Shown here piece after piece: positions 27,332 to 37,218 of a stretch of 64,000 bases of DNA (its first letter is position 1; every line of letters starts with the position of its first letter). The notes beneath the pieces are model-generated. The model made no database searches and had not been told where the DNA came from. It saw only the letters and a list, made by a program, of their open reading frames with translations. A program made the translations under genes and the position numbers. The DNA comes from Oscillatoria salina IIICB1 (lineage in GTDB: Bacteria > Cyanobacteriota > Cyanobacteriia > Cyanobacteriales > SIO1D9), in contig NZ_JAAHBQ010000001.1 of assembly GCF_020144665.1 (NCBI RefSeq), positions 31,849 through 95,848 of the forward strand, written 5' to 3'.

Positions 27332-28992
27332 TTATCATTAATCTCTACCACCGCAGCCTTACCTTGAGTACCATAACGGTTAACCGCAGAAACAGCTACA
27401 ATTGAAGCATCAGAATCGATAAGATAAGCCGTCTCTATTCTTGGTAAAATTTCTGTTGTCCACTGCTGTCCTTTTTTCATTTGTACTACCCACAACCAAA
27501 CGTCTTCTTCCTCTGAAGAACGCCAAGTTAATTTAATTTTTTCACGACGATCTGGTCTAACTACAACTCCCGCTTCTGTTTCACAAGCAGGAGGAATTTC
27601 CCTTCCCCATTCGATCGATGGAGATGAAGAACTATTTGGACAAACTAGAGGTGCTTGAAACTCTCCTTCCGCAGCTACAATTGGTTGAGCAGGTAGCCGA
27701 TTTTCCAACCACGGTGAGGCAGGAACTAACGCCGGATTAGCATAAACTTCATTCGCTAATTTTGTCGTAATTTCGCCCCGATTTTCGAGCAAACTTTTCA
27801 TACTAAAATGAATATTTCCCGTTGCTCCTAACTCTTTTCTTGTTTCCTCAATTTGCGCAATAATTTCTTCAGCTTGCCAACCTAACTCAGAAGTATTACT
27901 AACTCTACCCGTGTAGTTTCCTACCCATAGATGTCTATCTTGGATATTTTGCTCGCTCCACCAAGATAACAAAACCGGATAACTTTGTTCTGGTTGGTCA
28001 ATTTTCCAATACAATTGCGGTGCAAAATAATCTACCCAACCATTAGCTAACCATTTACGAGAATCAGCATAAAGTTGTTGATAAGCATCTAAACCTTTGA
28101 TTTGTTCGGGATTTCCTGGTCGCCAAATACCAAAAGGACTAATACCAAATTTGACCCAAGGTTTTACCGCTTTAATTCCTTCATAAAGACGCTGGACAAA
28201 CATATTATTATTTTCTCGTCGCCAGTCATCTTTTGTTAATGTACCTCCCGATTCCAAATATTTTTGCCAGCTTTCTTCATCCGGAAAATAGCGGTCTGCA
28301 CCGTAAGGATAAAAATAATCATCGAGGTGAACGCCGTCAATATCGTAGCGGCGAACTACATCCATAATTACTTTAATTGAATAATCTTGAACTTCCGGTT
28401 CTCCCGGATCGAGCCAAAGATATTTACCATGTTCTTTAACTAAATGAGGACGAGTTTGACTAATATGATTCGCAGAAATTGGTGAAGTGGCTTTCTCGTG
28501 ATATGCTCGGTATGGGTTGAACCAGGCGTGTAACTCTAAACCTCGCTTATGCGCCTCCTCTACTGCAAATGCTAGGGGATCGTAGTAGGGAGTAGGCGCT
28601 TTTCCCATCTCTCCTGTCAAAGATTCAGACCAAGGTTCGTAGGGAGAGTCGTAAAGTGCGTCAGCCGCAGGGCGTACTTGAAAAACCACTGCATTTAAGT
28701 TAAGTTCGGCGGCGCGATCGAGAATTTCAATTAATTCTGCTTGCTGTTGTTGGCTGGTTAAACCTGCTTTTGAGGGCCAGTCAATGTTAATGACTGTTGC
28801 TACCCAAACGCCACGAAATTCTCTTTCTGGAGGTGGTGGAATAACTTCCGATGAGAGAAGAGAAATTTGTTTTGTATCCGATGGTTTGGAAAATAGTTGT
28901 GTTGCTTGGTTAACGGCTAAATTAAACAGGATTGAGGTAAAAATTACACTACCTGCAACTAAACTACCGAATAAAAAGTTTTTTCTACGCAT
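27328..28992 (-). CDS. GHL10-type glycoside hydrolase family 10-like protein
   Basis: 554 residues. A hydrophobic N-terminal anchor or uncleaved signal (about residues 6-30) is followed by a TIM-barrel opening EFRGVWVATVINIDWPS, then VFQVRPAADALY, ELHAWFNPYRA, the DGVHLDDYFYP strand with two acidic residues, WVKFGISPFGIW and DYFAPQLYW. These are hallmarks of the GHL10 (DUF187/FenI-like) family of cell-wall or exopolysaccharide-linked hydrolases. The last about 130 residues form a beta-rich accessory region with HPF-like content (WLWVVQMKKGQQW). Probably acts in the periplasm or outside; substrate unknown. Its TTA stop interlocks with the Uma2 stop. Confidence 0.88.
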   Translation of the reverse strand: MRRKNFLFGSLVAGSVIFTSILFNLAVNQATQLFSKPSDTKQISLLSSEVIPPPPEREFRGVWVATVINIDWPSKAGLTSQQQQAELIEILDRAAELNLNAVVFQVRPAADALYDSPYEPWSESLTGEMGKAPTPYYDPLAFAVEEAHKRGLELHAWFNPYRAYHEKATSPISANHISQTRPHLVKEHGKYLWLDPGEPEVQDYSIKVIMDVVRRYDIDGVHLDDYFYPYGADRYFPDEESWQKYLESGGTLTKDDWRRENNNMFVQRLYEGIKAVKPWVKFGISPFGIWRPGNPEQIKGLDAYQQLYADSRKWLANGWVDYFAPQLYWKIDQPEQSYPVLLSWWSEQNIQDRHLWVGNYTGRVSNTSELGWQAEEIIAQIEETRKELGATGNIHFSMKSLLENRGEITTKLANEVYANPALVPASPWLENRLPAQPIVAAEGEFQAPLVCPNSSSSPSIEWGREIPPACETEAGVVVRPDRREKIKLTWRSSEEEDVWLWVVQMKKGQQWTTEILPRIETAYLIDSDASIVAVSAVNRYGTQGKAAVVEINDN

Positions 28993-29120
28993 AAGTATGA
29001 ATTCCTAAATGTAGGCGATTTCTGGGACTATAACTTTGACTCTGATAAGGTTTGAGTAGTTTCCCCAAGCAGCTATTCTTTGGTCTGACCAAATTGTAGA
29101 CAAAAAATTTGCTGCTGGGG

Positions 29121-29246
29121 ATGACACTTGCTAAACTCAAATGCCATAATTATGGCAATGTTCGCTATAGTCTGGATGGCACTAAGTTGGTTGTTACTCA
29201 GGGAAATCAAACTTTGGTTAGTCAATATGTGACTGCTTGGTATTAA
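29121..29246 (+). CDS. Possible 41-residue small ORF
   Basis: Only ORF of note in the 319-bp gap between two minus-strand genes: ATG at 29121, TAA at 29244, encoding a peptide with the motif NVRYSLDGTKLVV. It has no clear ribosome binding site and I recognise no family. It may be a fragment of a beta-propeller-like coding sequence or chance. The rest of this gap holds the palindrome at 29273. Confidence 0.2.
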   Translation: MTLAKLKCHNYGNVRYSLDGTKLVVTQGNQTLVSQYVTAWY

Positions 29247-29272
29247 TTACTAAGTTTAAATTTTATATGGTC

Positions 29273-29297
29273 GGGGCGATCGCGGGGGGATTGCCCC
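29273..29297. repeat. Variant of the GGGGCAACC palindrome
   Basis: GGGGCGATC ... GATTGCCCC, a hairpin with one G:T pair; it is the third member of the family seen at 19792 and 44283. The left arm contains a HIP1-type GCGATCGC. It lies 14 bp past the end of the convergent-side gene at 29312 (minus strand), so it may double as a 3' stem-loop, but no T-run follows. Confidence 0.7.
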
Positions 29298-29311
29298 TAC
29301 TTGTTAATTAA

Positions 29312-30736
29312 TTAATTGGCTTGTTTGTTTTCGGTATTTTCGACAATTTTTTCGACTTCTTCCATTGTTTCGGTAGGGTCAGTTTTGGCTGAACTAACCA
29401 CGTAGTTGAGTTTAATTTCTTCGAGTAAATCGGATAGTAATAATTCTAGTTCAGCGAGAGTTTCTTTGTTGCGTAGTTCGTTGCGTAAAGCCCGACTGAA
29501 ATCGTGGGAAAAGCGGTCAAAAAGTTGGCGACCTTCGACATCGGCATAAGAAGATGCTAACACATCAACTGCTGCTTCTGCTAATTGATTGGCTAAGTTT
29601 TCTAGAACTTCGGCTGGTAAATTTCCTAGTCCGGGAACTTTTTGCATTGTCTGATAAAAATCAGAATCTTGAAAAGCATTCCGCAGGGAATAATGAAGTA
29701 ATTCTTCTAATTCTGGTTGTACTTTTGGCAAAACTTTGTAAATTGTCAAATTTAAGATTTTGTCAGTAATTACTTCAATTTCGTTGATCTCGTTGACGGC
29801 TTTGTAGGGTTGGGGATATAGTAGCGATCGCGCTAACTCTCCTTGGACTACTGAGTCTTTGGCTTGATTGATAATTCGCACTAGGACAAATTGGGAAATT
29901 CTGTCTGAGAGGTAGGCTGCGGGTTCGTGGGTAATTTGGGCTAAGACTCTTTCGGTATTGACTAATTTGCTTTTATGTACTTTGACCATGACGGGGATGA
30001 TTCGCAACCATCGCCAAACTGGAAATAACATGAAAATATCGTACCAGTGTCGCAACATTGCGTCTAATAAATGAACTTTTGGCTGACGCAAACTCATCAG
30101 AAAACTGCGACTTATATATTCAATGGCAAAAAAGCCGACGAAGAAAACATCAATGCGCCAAAAATCATCGATAAATTGACCGTAGTCGTCAACGTAACGA
30201 AAATAATTAGTGTTAATTGCTGGTCGGATTTTGCTGTCAAAAAAGCTTAATTCTGATTCTACGCCAGCGCTAGTTAAACGATCGGAATTCCAAAATTGAG
30301 TGAAGGCGGTATCATCAGAACGGCTGTTCGTGTGCTGCCGCATCAAGCGTTTGATTTTCGCAAAAGTAGCAAATTTTCCGGCGGCTAAGAAAGGATTTTC
30401 GTCAATCATTTCTGCGCTTAAATAACGCAATTTTTGCAAAATTTGTTCTGTTTCTGGAGTAAATTCTGGTGCTGTTAATAATTCGGTTTCTAAACGATCG
30501 ACCGTGTGAAGATAATTTTGAGTAAATTCTTCTGGTTCAATGCCTTTAATGGGATCGTATACTTGAACGATCGCCGGAACGTGACGCAGATAAAAATCGC
30601 GCATTGGCACGTAGGCAATGTTAAATAATACCAAAAGCAAATTGATTACTGCAATCAGGGCGATCGCCTTTTCCCACCAGGGGATGGTAGCAGCTTGCGA
30701 TGGAGTTGGGTTGCTGAAAGTTTCAGTATTAGTCAT
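29312..30736 (-). CDS. Conserved membrane protein with voltage-sensor-like segment
   Basis: 474 residues; I do not recognise a named family. Hydrophobic helix at about 22-42, a soluble helical stretch with acidic residues, then a cluster around residues 195-255: IDVFFVGFFAIEYISRS (acidic E206 and basic R210 in a helix), RHWYDIFMLF (D233) and WRWLRIIPVMVKVHK with R242, R245, K252, K255. This order resembles helices S2-S3-S4 of voltage-sensor domains; that is inference only. The C-terminal 200 residues are helical, soluble and highly charged. No pore motif (TxGYG) is present. ATG at 30736. Stands 91 bp upstream-side of the PSII S4 gene's end. Confidence 0.7.
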   Translation of the reverse strand: MTNTETFSNPTPSQAATIPWWEKAIALIAVINLLLVLFNIAYVPMRDFYLRHVPAIVQVYDPIKGIEPEEFTQNYLHTVDRLETELLTAPEFTPETEQILQKLRYLSAEMIDENPFLAAGKFATFAKIKRLMRQHTNSRSDDTAFTQFWNSDRLTSAGVESELSFFDSKIRPAINTNYFRYVDDYGQFIDDFWRIDVFFVGFFAIEYISRSFLMSLRQPKVHLLDAMLRHWYDIFMLFPVWRWLRIIPVMVKVHKSKLVNTERVLAQITHEPAAYLSDRISQFVLVRIINQAKDSVVQGELARSLLYPQPYKAVNEINEIEVITDKILNLTIYKVLPKVQPELEELLHYSLRNAFQDSDFYQTMQKVPGLGNLPAEVLENLANQLAEAAVDVLASSYADVEGRQLFDRFSHDFSRALRNELRNKETLAELELLLSDLLEEIKLNYVVSSAKTDPTETMEEVEKIVENTENKQAN

Positions 30737-30827
30737 AATCTATCGGTGAGCGAGCAACTTGCGCTATTTGTTTATTTTCCCATGCTCGATCGCTCTTTTT
30801 CCCCAAAAAGCCGATCTGCATTTTTGC

Positions 30828-31607
30828 CTACATATAGCGGGTTAATTGCACTCGATAGCGTTCTTTTTTGGTTATCGAAACTTCGCCAACTTCTAAGCGT
30901 CCTTTTCCACGTACGGAAATTAAATCTCCCGATCGCACATTATGACTTTCTTTGGTTACTTCTTTCCAATTCACTCGCACGTCACCAGAGGAAATTAGAT
31001 TTCCCATTTTACTACGTGACATTCCAAAACCTGCGGATGCGATCGCGTCTAAGCGCATGGAAGCTTCCACTGTCGTCATTTCTTTCTTTTTCGGGGGACG
31101 TACTTTTAATTCGCCGATTTCAATCGGTTGTACTTTCACCGGAACCGATCGCACTTGAGTTAAATTAGTTTGTAGAAATTCTCCCAATTCGGGAACGACA
31201 ATGACTTGCGCTCCTCTTTCCCCTAAAACCACAATATCGCCAACTTTCTCCCGAACTACCCCAGTCCCCAAAATTGCACCGAGAAAGTCGCGATGAGTAG
31301 CAGGATCGAAGAGAAAATTACCTGCTATATCCAAAGCTACCAGATCCACCTGCGATCGCTCTAAAGGTAATTCTTCGCGCACTAAAGCCACTCGTTGTCG
31401 TTCCGCTTGCGGATAACCTCCCCATTCACAAATCTTGACTTCTGTCAAGGCTTTAAATTGTCCTTGAACTTCCGCCAACTCTGGTGGTGCGAGAAAATCC
31501 GTTAATACCACTTCCCAAGTTTTAATTGCTTGTTCCGCTTTATCAATAACGCGAGCAACAGTTTCGCGATTTTCAACTCCTTTTAAAATTTCTTCTCTGG
31601 GTAACAT
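30828..31607 (-). CDS. Photosystem II S4 domain protein
   Basis: 259 residues. Matches the cyanobacterial and plastid PSII S4-domain family (YlmH-related): an N-terminal YlmH-like region (REEILKGVENRETVARVIDKAEQA, with FLAPPELAEV), a middle RNA-binding-like part with HRDFLGAILGTGVVREKVGDI, and a C-terminal S4 domain at about 185-245 (MRLDAIASAGFGMSRSKM, SGDVRVNWKEV, SGDLISVRGKGRLEV). The family is linked to photosystem II assembly or quality control, probably by binding RNA or the ribosome. ATG at 31607; length is typical. Confidence 0.88.
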   Translation of the reverse strand: MLPREEILKGVENRETVARVIDKAEQAIKTWEVVLTDFLAPPELAEVQGQFKALTEVKICEWGGYPQAERQRVALVREELPLERSQVDLVALDIAGNFLFDPATHRDFLGAILGTGVVREKVGDIVVLGERGAQVIVVPELGEFLQTNLTQVRSVPVKVQPIEIGELKVRPPKKKEMTTVEASMRLDAIASAGFGMSRSKMGNLISSGDVRVNWKEVTKESHNVRSGDLISVRGKGRLEVGEVSITKKERYRVQLTRYM

Positions 31608-31647
31608 TTGCTAACAGGTAATTAATGATTATTAAAAGTAGCTATAA

Positions 31648-32160
31648 TTAAGAAGATTGCTCCACATAACCTTGAATATTTTCCGGTTCAAACTGACGCA
31701 GAACGCGAGTAGCAAGACTTTTCACCGCTTCCGAACCCTGGACAACAATCAAATACTTACCAGCATTGAGTCGATTACGATAAGGTAAAGCATCGCCGCT
31801 ACCAATTGATAAACCAACACCACCACCGATAAAATAAGCGCCCATCGCCCCTCCGACAGCGCCAAAAAGTCCACCAATAATGTGATTAATCAGTGGGCTA
31901 ACCGAACTCACAATTTCAATTCCCGTTTGCAAATTAAAAACATAACCAGCAGCGAAACCAAAAGGAATCAACCAATAACTCATTTGCTGGAAACGCTTCG
32001 TCCCTTGTTCGTTGGGGTCAATTAAACCAAACTCATCAGCACTTTGATAACCTTCACCGAGAATCGTAATTTTGTCAGCAGGTATACCGCCATCCTTTAA
32101 AGCATTGTAAGCTTGTTCGGCTTGTAAGCGAGTGGAAAGTACAGCAATTAAATAGTTCAT
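31648..32160 (-). CDS. Small membrane protein with 17M-like N-terminal domain
   Basis: 170 residues. The start NYLIAVLSTRLQAEQAYNALKDGG followed by ADKITILG resembles the general stress protein 17M-like domain (an alpha/beta fold of about 30-40 residues at one end and again near the C-terminus, NAGKYLIVVQGSE). Between them is a glycine-rich hydrophobic hairpin (about 60-125: HIIGGLFGAVGGAMGAYFIGG), giving two or three membrane segments. Similar proteins are usually annotated as conserved membrane proteins of unknown function in cyanobacteria. ATG at 32160; 40 bp upstream of the PSII S4 gene in the same direction, so possibly one transcript. Confidence 0.6.
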   Translation of the reverse strand: MNYLIAVLSTRLQAEQAYNALKDGGIPADKITILGEGYQSADEFGLIDPNEQGTKRFQQMSYWLIPFGFAAGYVFNLQTGIEIVSSVSPLINHIIGGLFGAVGGAMGAYFIGGGVGLSIGSGDALPYRNRLNAGKYLIVVQGSEAVKSLATRVLRQFEPENIQGYVEQSS

Positions 32161-32440
32161 CGTTGTTGTATTATCAATTCATAATAGTTCGACTACATTG
32201 TTAAATTAACAGTTTACCGCGTTAGAGTACCTCTATCGTTAGTCCTCTTTAGCCTTTCAGCCTCACCGCCAAGCTTCGTGTCAGCAAAAAAAATGGAAAA
32301 CTTTTAGAGGATTTAAACAATTGTAGGCGCATTTACCTTTACAATATCGTACTGCGGCAAGTCCTGCGTTGTGGGCTAAGGCAGATCGTCTCGAACCCGA
32401 CATCGCTTCCGCAATTTCATCTCAACTCAAGTTAAATTCT

Positions 32441-34021
32441 ATGTCTAAAGTTCTAGTTTCCGACTCGATTAATCAAGCAGGAATTGATATTCTCTCGCAA
32501 GTCGCCCAAGTTGACGTAAAAACTGGGCTACCTGCCGAAGAACTGGTAAAGATTATGCCAGAATACGACGCTTTGATGGTTCGTTCTGGGACGAAAGTTA
32601 CAGCCGAGATTATCGAAGCTGGTAATCAGCTAAAAATTATTGGACGTGCGGGAGTTGGCGTTGATAATATCGACGTAGCTGCGGCAACGCGCAAAGGGAT
32701 AGTCGTCGTTAACTCTCCCGAAGGAAATACGATCGCGGCTGCGGAACACGCTTTAGCGATGATGTTATCTCTTTCGCGTCACGTTCCCGAAGCTAACCAA
32801 TCCCTCAAAAGTGGGAAGTGGGATCGTAAACTTTACATGGGTTCAGAGGTTTACAAAAAAACCTTGGGTGTCGTTGGTTTGGGCAAAATTGGCTCTCATG
32901 TGGCTACAGTAGCACGAGCAATGGGGATGAAAATCCTCGCTTACGATCCGTTTATTTCCGCCGAACGAGCAGATCAACTCGGTTGTCGTTTGGTAGACTT
33001 AGATTTACTCTTCTCCGAATCAGATTACATCACGCTGCACGTTCCCAAAACCCGCGACACAACTCATTTAATTAATGCGGAAGCGTTAGCGAAAATGAAA
33101 CCTACCACTCGAATTATCAATTGTGCGCGGGGCGGGATTATCGACGAAGTAGCCTTAGCCGAAGCGATCGCCAATGGTAAAATTGCCGGGGCGGCGTTGG
33201 ATGTCTTTGAGGAAGAACCTTTAAAAGAATCGCCTTTGCGGGATTTGGGAACCAAAGTAATTCTCACTCCTCACCTCGGCGCTTCTACCGAAGAAGCCCA
33301 AGTCAACGTCGCCATTGACGTAGCCGAACAAATTCGCGATGTCTTGCTAGGACTTCCCGCGCGATCGGCTGTTAACATTCCCGGACTCAATCCTAACGTT
33401 CTCGAACAATTACGTCCTTATATGCAACTCGCGGAAACTCTCGGCAAATTGGTGGGACAATTAGCTGGCGGTAGGATCGAAATGCTAGACGTGCGTTTAC
33501 AAGGAGAATTAGCGAGTAATCAAGCTCAACCCTTAGTTTTAGCAGCCCTGAAAGGCTTACTCTCGATCGCCCTTCGCGAACGAGTAAACTACGTTAACGC
33601 CAGTATTGAGGCAAAAGAACGAGGGATCAGAGTAATTGAAACCAGAGACAGTTCAGTTCACGATTATTCTGGTTCGTTACACCTAATCGCCAAAGGTTCA
33701 TTAGGAGAACATTCCGTCACCGGGGCTTTATTAGGCGATCGCGAAATTCGCATTACCAATCTCGACGGTTTCCCGATTAACGTTCCTCCCACCAACAATA
33801 TGCTGTTTACCCTCCACCGGGATATGCCGGGAATTATTGGTAAAATTGGCTCGCTCCTGGGTAGCTTTAACGTTAACATTGCCAGTATGCAAGTCGGCAG
33901 AAAAATCGTGCGTGGCGATGCAGTCATGGCATTAAGCTTAGATGACCCCCTCCCCGAAGGAATTTTGAGCGAAATCACCAAAGTTTCTGGCATTCGTGAT
34001 GCTTACACGGTAAGTTTGTAG
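32441..34021 (+). CDS. serA: D-3-phosphoglycerate dehydrogenase SerA
   Basis: 526 residues from ATG 32441 (MSKVLVSDS), the normal family start. Oxidises 3-phosphoglycerate to 3-phosphohydroxypyruvate, first step of serine synthesis. Visible: substrate-domain GRAGVGVDNIDV, NAD-binding GLGKIGSHVATVARAMG, catalytic arginine in NCARGGIIDE, ALDVFEEEP and the histidine in LTPHLGAST; then an intervening domain (ASB-like) and a C-terminal ACT domain (LHRDMPGIIGKIGSLLG). This is the long, type I form. The frame stays open about 115 bp upstream with a TTG at 32369, giving a possible but unlikely 24-residue extension. Confidence 0.95.
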   Translation: MSKVLVSDSINQAGIDILSQVAQVDVKTGLPAEELVKIMPEYDALMVRSGTKVTAEIIEAGNQLKIIGRAGVGVDNIDVAAATRKGIVVVNSPEGNTIAAAEHALAMMLSLSRHVPEANQSLKSGKWDRKLYMGSEVYKKTLGVVGLGKIGSHVATVARAMGMKILAYDPFISAERADQLGCRLVDLDLLFSESDYITLHVPKTRDTTHLINAEALAKMKPTTRIINCARGGIIDEVALAEAIANGKIAGAALDVFEEEPLKESPLRDLGTKVILTPHLGASTEEAQVNVAIDVAEQIRDVLLGLPARSAVNIPGLNPNVLEQLRPYMQLAETLGKLVGQLAGGRIEMLDVRLQGELASNQAQPLVLAALKGLLSIALRERVNYVNASIEAKERGIRVIETRDSSVHDYSGSLHLIAKGSLGEHSVTGALLGDREIRITNLDGFPINVPPTNNMLFTLHRDMPGIIGKIGSLLGSFNVNIASMQVGRKIVRGDAVMALSLDDPLPEGILSEITKVSGIRDAYTVSL

Positions 34022-34026
34022 GAGTC

Positions 34027-34160
34027 GTGGATTTTGGATTACAGATTTTGGATTTGGGATTGCCTTTCGGCTGTGGCAGAGAAAATGCTTACATTCAAAA
34101 ACGAGTAATGGTCAGCAAAGCTTTAATCTTAAATCCAAAATCAAAACCACTAAAATCCAT
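34027..34160. repeat. Imperfect inverted repeat between serA and prmA
   Basis: The arm TTGGATTACAGATTTTGGAT near 34038 is partly complementary to AAATCCAAAATC near 34132-34143, separated by about 80 bp. The segment is of the GGATTTTGGATT type seen scattered through filamentous cyanobacterial genomes. It could form a long stem but is too imperfect to call a terminator. Confidence 0.45.
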
Positions 34161-34227
34161 CATCAGAACTCATCGAGTCAGCAAAAAACCTGATTTGGTG
34201 AAGTCTGCATTCTCAATCGTGTAAGTT

Positions 34228-35118
34228 ATGGCAAATAGCTGGTGGGAAATTAAGATTCTCTGCGATCCAACCTTGGAAGATTTAATTTATTGGCGGTTGG
34301 AAAAATTTGGTTGTCGGGGAATGGCAAGCGAGATTAAAGGCAAATCGCGCTTAATCCGTGCCTATATACCGCAAATCTCTGCCGAGTTATTAGATTTAGC
34401 AGCTTTATCTTTGTGGTTGCGACAAGATGCCTTGACTTTAGAATTATCGCCCCCAGTCATGAAGTGGCATTTAATTGATGAAGAAGACTGGGCGAGTAGT
34501 TGGAAACAACATTGGCAACCGCAAGAAATTGGCGATCGCTTTTTAATCTATCCAGCTTGGTTACATCCTCCGCAAGATTCGGAACGAATTGTAGTTCGTC
34601 TCGATCCTGGTGCCGCTTTTGGTACTGGAACTCATCCTACCACTCAGCTTTGCCTTGAATCTTTGGAAATGCGCTTTAGCTTTAATGCCAAAAATACTGT
34701 CGTTGCGGATATTGGCTGCGGTTCGGGAATTTTGGCGATCGCGTCAGCGTTACTAGGGGCACAAAAAGTTTATGCTGTGGATATCGATCCTTTAGCAGTA
34801 CGCGCCGCAATTAACAATTCACATCTCAATCAGATCGACCCAGATATTATCGCTGTCGAACAAGGTAGTATCGAACGAGTAATCGATTTAATTGACGAAC
34901 CCGTAGACGGCTTTTTCTGTAATATTCTCGCCGAAGTAATCGTTGATTTGATTCCTCAAATGAACGATCTCGCCAAACCCGATACTTGGGGTATCCTTAG
35001 CGGTGTTCTCCTCGAACAAGCTAAACCAGTCGCTGATACCCTGGAAGAACACGGTTGGGTTGTCGCTACCCTTTGGAAGCGCAAAGAATGGTGTTGTTTC
35101 AATATTCGGCGATCGTAA
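34228..35118 (+). CDS. prmA: Ribosomal protein L11 methyltransferase
   Basis: 296 residues. SAM-dependent trimethylation of ribosomal protein L11. The N-terminal substrate-recognition part ([21 protein letters not shown]) is followed by the PrmA family linker ([13 protein letters not shown]), [14 protein letters not shown], the SAM motif [15 protein letters not shown] near residue 155, [12 protein letters not shown] and the post-motif [10 protein letters not shown]. Downstream of serA by 206 bp containing an imperfect inverted repeat, an arrangement often seen in cyanobacteria. ATG at 34228. Confidence 0.95.
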   Translation: MANSWWEIKILCDPTLEDLIYWRLEKFGCRGMASEIKGKSRLIRAYIPQISAELLDLAALSLWLRQDALTLELSPPVMKWHLIDEEDWASSWKQHWQPQEIGDRFLIYPAWLHPPQDSERIVVRLDPGAAFGTGTHPTTQLCLESLEMRFSFNAKNTVVADIGCGSGILAIASALLGAQKVYAVDIDPLAVRAAINNSHLNQIDPDIIAVEQGSIERVIDLIDEPVDGFFCNILAEVIVDLIPQMNDLAKPDTWGILSGVLLEQAKPVADTLEEHGWVVATLWKRKEWCCFNIRRS

Positions 35119-35300
35119 TTTCTTGGGGATTAGGGATTAGGGATTGGGGATTAGGAATTAGCAGTTATCAGTGAAAAGTGACCAGTTATCACATTTACCA
35201 GTTATTAGTTTATCTTCCTTGTTTTCTCAGTCTCCCTTGTCCTCCCCCTCTTCCCCCTCTTCCCAGTCCCCAATCACCAGTCCCCAATCACCAATCACTA
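35119..35300. repeat. Low-complexity minisatellite-like repeats upstream of the Rieske flavoprotein
   Basis: Purine-rich GGGGATTAGGGATT units (from 35125) are followed by TCAGTGAAAAGTGACCAGTT and then pyrimidine-rich units TTCCCCCTC, CCAGTCCCCAATCACC. The right part is roughly complementary to the left part, so the region can fold back. The same motif family appears at 41743-42000 and 51130-51230. No promoter is evident within it, and the next gene starts 4 bp after it. Confidence 0.8.
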
Positions 35301-35304
35301 ACTT

Positions 35305-37218
35305 ATGAAACAAATCTCCAGACGTACAGCGTTAAAAATTCTTGGTGTCGGTGCAGGTTCCCTACTTTTATATTCTCGCTTTGCTAAACCTCAACCGACA
35401 ATATTTCAACAAGATAAATTAGATTTACCGCGCTACTTAAACAATAAAAAAACAGTAGTAGTCGTCGGTGCAGGTTTAGCCGGATTAGCTTGCGCTTACG
35501 AACTCTCTCAACGTGGTTTTGCAGTCACTTTATTAGAAAAATCGCCTCAATTGGGTGGCAAAATTGCTAGTTGGAAAATTCAGGTTGAAGAAGAAGAATT
35601 CATGATGGAACATGGTTTCCACGGTTTCTTCCCGCAATATTACAATCTGAAGAGTTTAGTTGCAGAATTAAAAATTGAGGACAACTTTCAATCCTTAGAA
35701 TTTTATTCCTTACTTTTCCGTAACGGTAAATATCAACCAGAAGTATTTCGCCCGAATAATTCCGCCTTTCCCTGGAATATAATTGATTTAGCGATCGCGT
35801 CCCCAAATCGGTTTCGTTGGGGTATCAATTTAACTAAATTCTCTCATTGGCAAGTCTTTCGCGCAATTACAGGTTTCCAAATTCCGAAAACTTTTCGCAA
35901 CTATGACGAAATTACTGTCACTGATTGGGTAAAATCCGGCTTTCCTCAAGGACTTTACGATTTATACTTCCTTCCCTTCGCGAAATCAACCCTGAATGCA
36001 CCAGATAACCTCAGTGTGGGAGAATTATTACAATTCTTTCACTTCTATTTCTTTGGCAACCCCGAAGGACTAGCATTTAACGGTACAACCGATGACATGG
36101 GAACCAGTTTAGTCCAACCCATCGCAAAAGCAATTCAACGCAACGATGGCAAAATTATCACTCAAGCAACCATCAGCAATATTCACTGGAAATCCGGTAA
36201 AATAGACTCACTCAGCTACCAACAAGGAAACACTCAAACCAACATTCCTTTTTGGGTACAACGTAATTATCTCATCCCAGAAGACAATTTAACCTACTAC
36301 GGCACAGCAGATAACGTCTTTGCAACCAAACCCAACGACACCGAAGCCATCTCCTTAACTTGCACCCATCAAGGTTGCACAGTCCAACCCCAACCAGACG
36401 GAAAATTCCTTTGTCCCTGTCATGGAGCATTATACGACAGCAACGGCAAAGTTATCGCAGGTCCAGCCCCAAGAGACTTACCGCGCTTCCAAATCCTCGA
36501 AAACCAAGCCGACTCAATCCAATTAGTTGCCACCACACCCGCACCACCCCAAGCCAAAGCAACCATAAAAGCAGACTACTACGTTTTCGCTGCCGACGTA
36601 CCCGGAATGCAACAAATATTTAACTTAAGCACAGGAGACATTAATCCAGAAATAGCCAACCAAATCGAAAAATTAGCGATCGCCGATCCCTTCGCAGTCG
36701 CTCGTTTTTGGTGCGATCGTGACTTCAACTGGCAACAAAGTAATTTTACCTCACTTTCCGGCTACGCACTCACCGACAGCATCACCTTATATCATCGCAT
36801 CCAAACCCAATTTATCAAATGGGCGCAACGTACTGGCGGTAGCGTCGTCGAATTACACGCATATTGCTACAAAGAAAGCCAATTTCCCACCCAAGAAGCA
36901 CTTCTCACCACCTTCGAGCAAGAACTATATGAAATAGTACCAGAACTAGCCAACGCAAAGATACTCCACCGCGAATTAGTCAACCAAAAAAACTTCTCCG
37001 GGTATCCCACCAACAGTTACGAAGAGCGTCCCGAAACTACCACATCTGTTCCTAATTTAATCTTTGCAGGCGATTGGGTCAAGATGCCCTTCCCCTGTGG
37101 TTTAATGGAAAGAGCAGTCAGTAGCGGATTACTCGCAGCCAACGCCATCCTCCATCAGCAAAACCTCCATCGCCGAAAACTCCTTTCAGTCAACCCAGAA
37201 GGCTTATTTAAAATTTAA
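35305..37218 (+). CDS. CruE/CrtU-like carotenoid desaturase flavoprotein with inserted Rieske domain
   Basis: 637 residues. Tat-like N-terminus [15 protein letters not shown] suggests export or membrane insertion. FAD-binding [18 protein letters not shown] starts at residue 51 and GGKIAS follows; [13 protein letters not shown] and the C-terminal [19 protein letters not shown] are shared with carotenoid desaturases and isomerases (CrtI/CrtISO/CrtU). A Rieske [2Fe-2S] module is inserted at about 345-395 with ligands C353, H355, C370, H373 and extra C358, C372 as in cytochrome b6f/bc1 Rieske proteins. Green-sulfur-bacterial CrtU and cyanobacterial CruE (beta-carotene desaturase/methyltransferase) have this layout (established knowledge, from memory). 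Next gene is a Rieske oxygenase, as expected for the synechoxanthin pair CruE/CruH. No ribosome binding site is obvious. Confidence 0.68.
   Translation: MKQISRRTALKILGVGAGSLLLYSRFAKPQPTIFQQDKLDLPRYLNNKKTVVVVGAGLAGLACAYELSQRGFAVTLLEKSPQLGGKIASWKIQVEEEEFMMEHGFHGFFPQYYNLKSLVAELKIEDNFQSLEFYSLLFRNGKYQPEVFRPNNSAFPWNIIDLAIASPNRFRWGINLTKFSHWQVFRAITGFQIPKTFRNYDEITVTDWVKSGFPQGLYDLYFLPFAKSTLNAPDNLSVGELLQFFHFYFFGNPEGLAFNGTTDDMGTSLVQPIAKAIQRNDGKIITQATISNIHWKSGKIDSLSYQQGNTQTNIPFWVQRNYLIPEDNLTYYGTADNVFATKPNDTEAISLTCTHQGCTVQPQPDGKFLCPCHGALYDSNGKVIAGPAPRDLPRFQILENQADSIQLVATTPAPPQAKATIKADYYVFAADVPGMQQIFNLSTGDINPEIANQIEKLAIADPFAVARFWCDRDFNWQQSNFTSLSGYALTDSITLYHRIQTQFIKWAQRTGGSVVELHAYCYKESQFPTQEALLTTFEQELYEIVPELANAKILHRELVNQKNFSGYPTNSYEERPETTTSVPNLIFAGDWVKMPFPCGLMERAVSSGLLAANAILHQQNLHRRKLLSVNPEGLFKI

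Noticed and set aside
34027..34224. 65-codon ORF between serA and prmA
   Set aside because: Lies in an imperfect inverted repeat made of GGATTTTGGATT units, with no protein-like composition or ribosome binding site.
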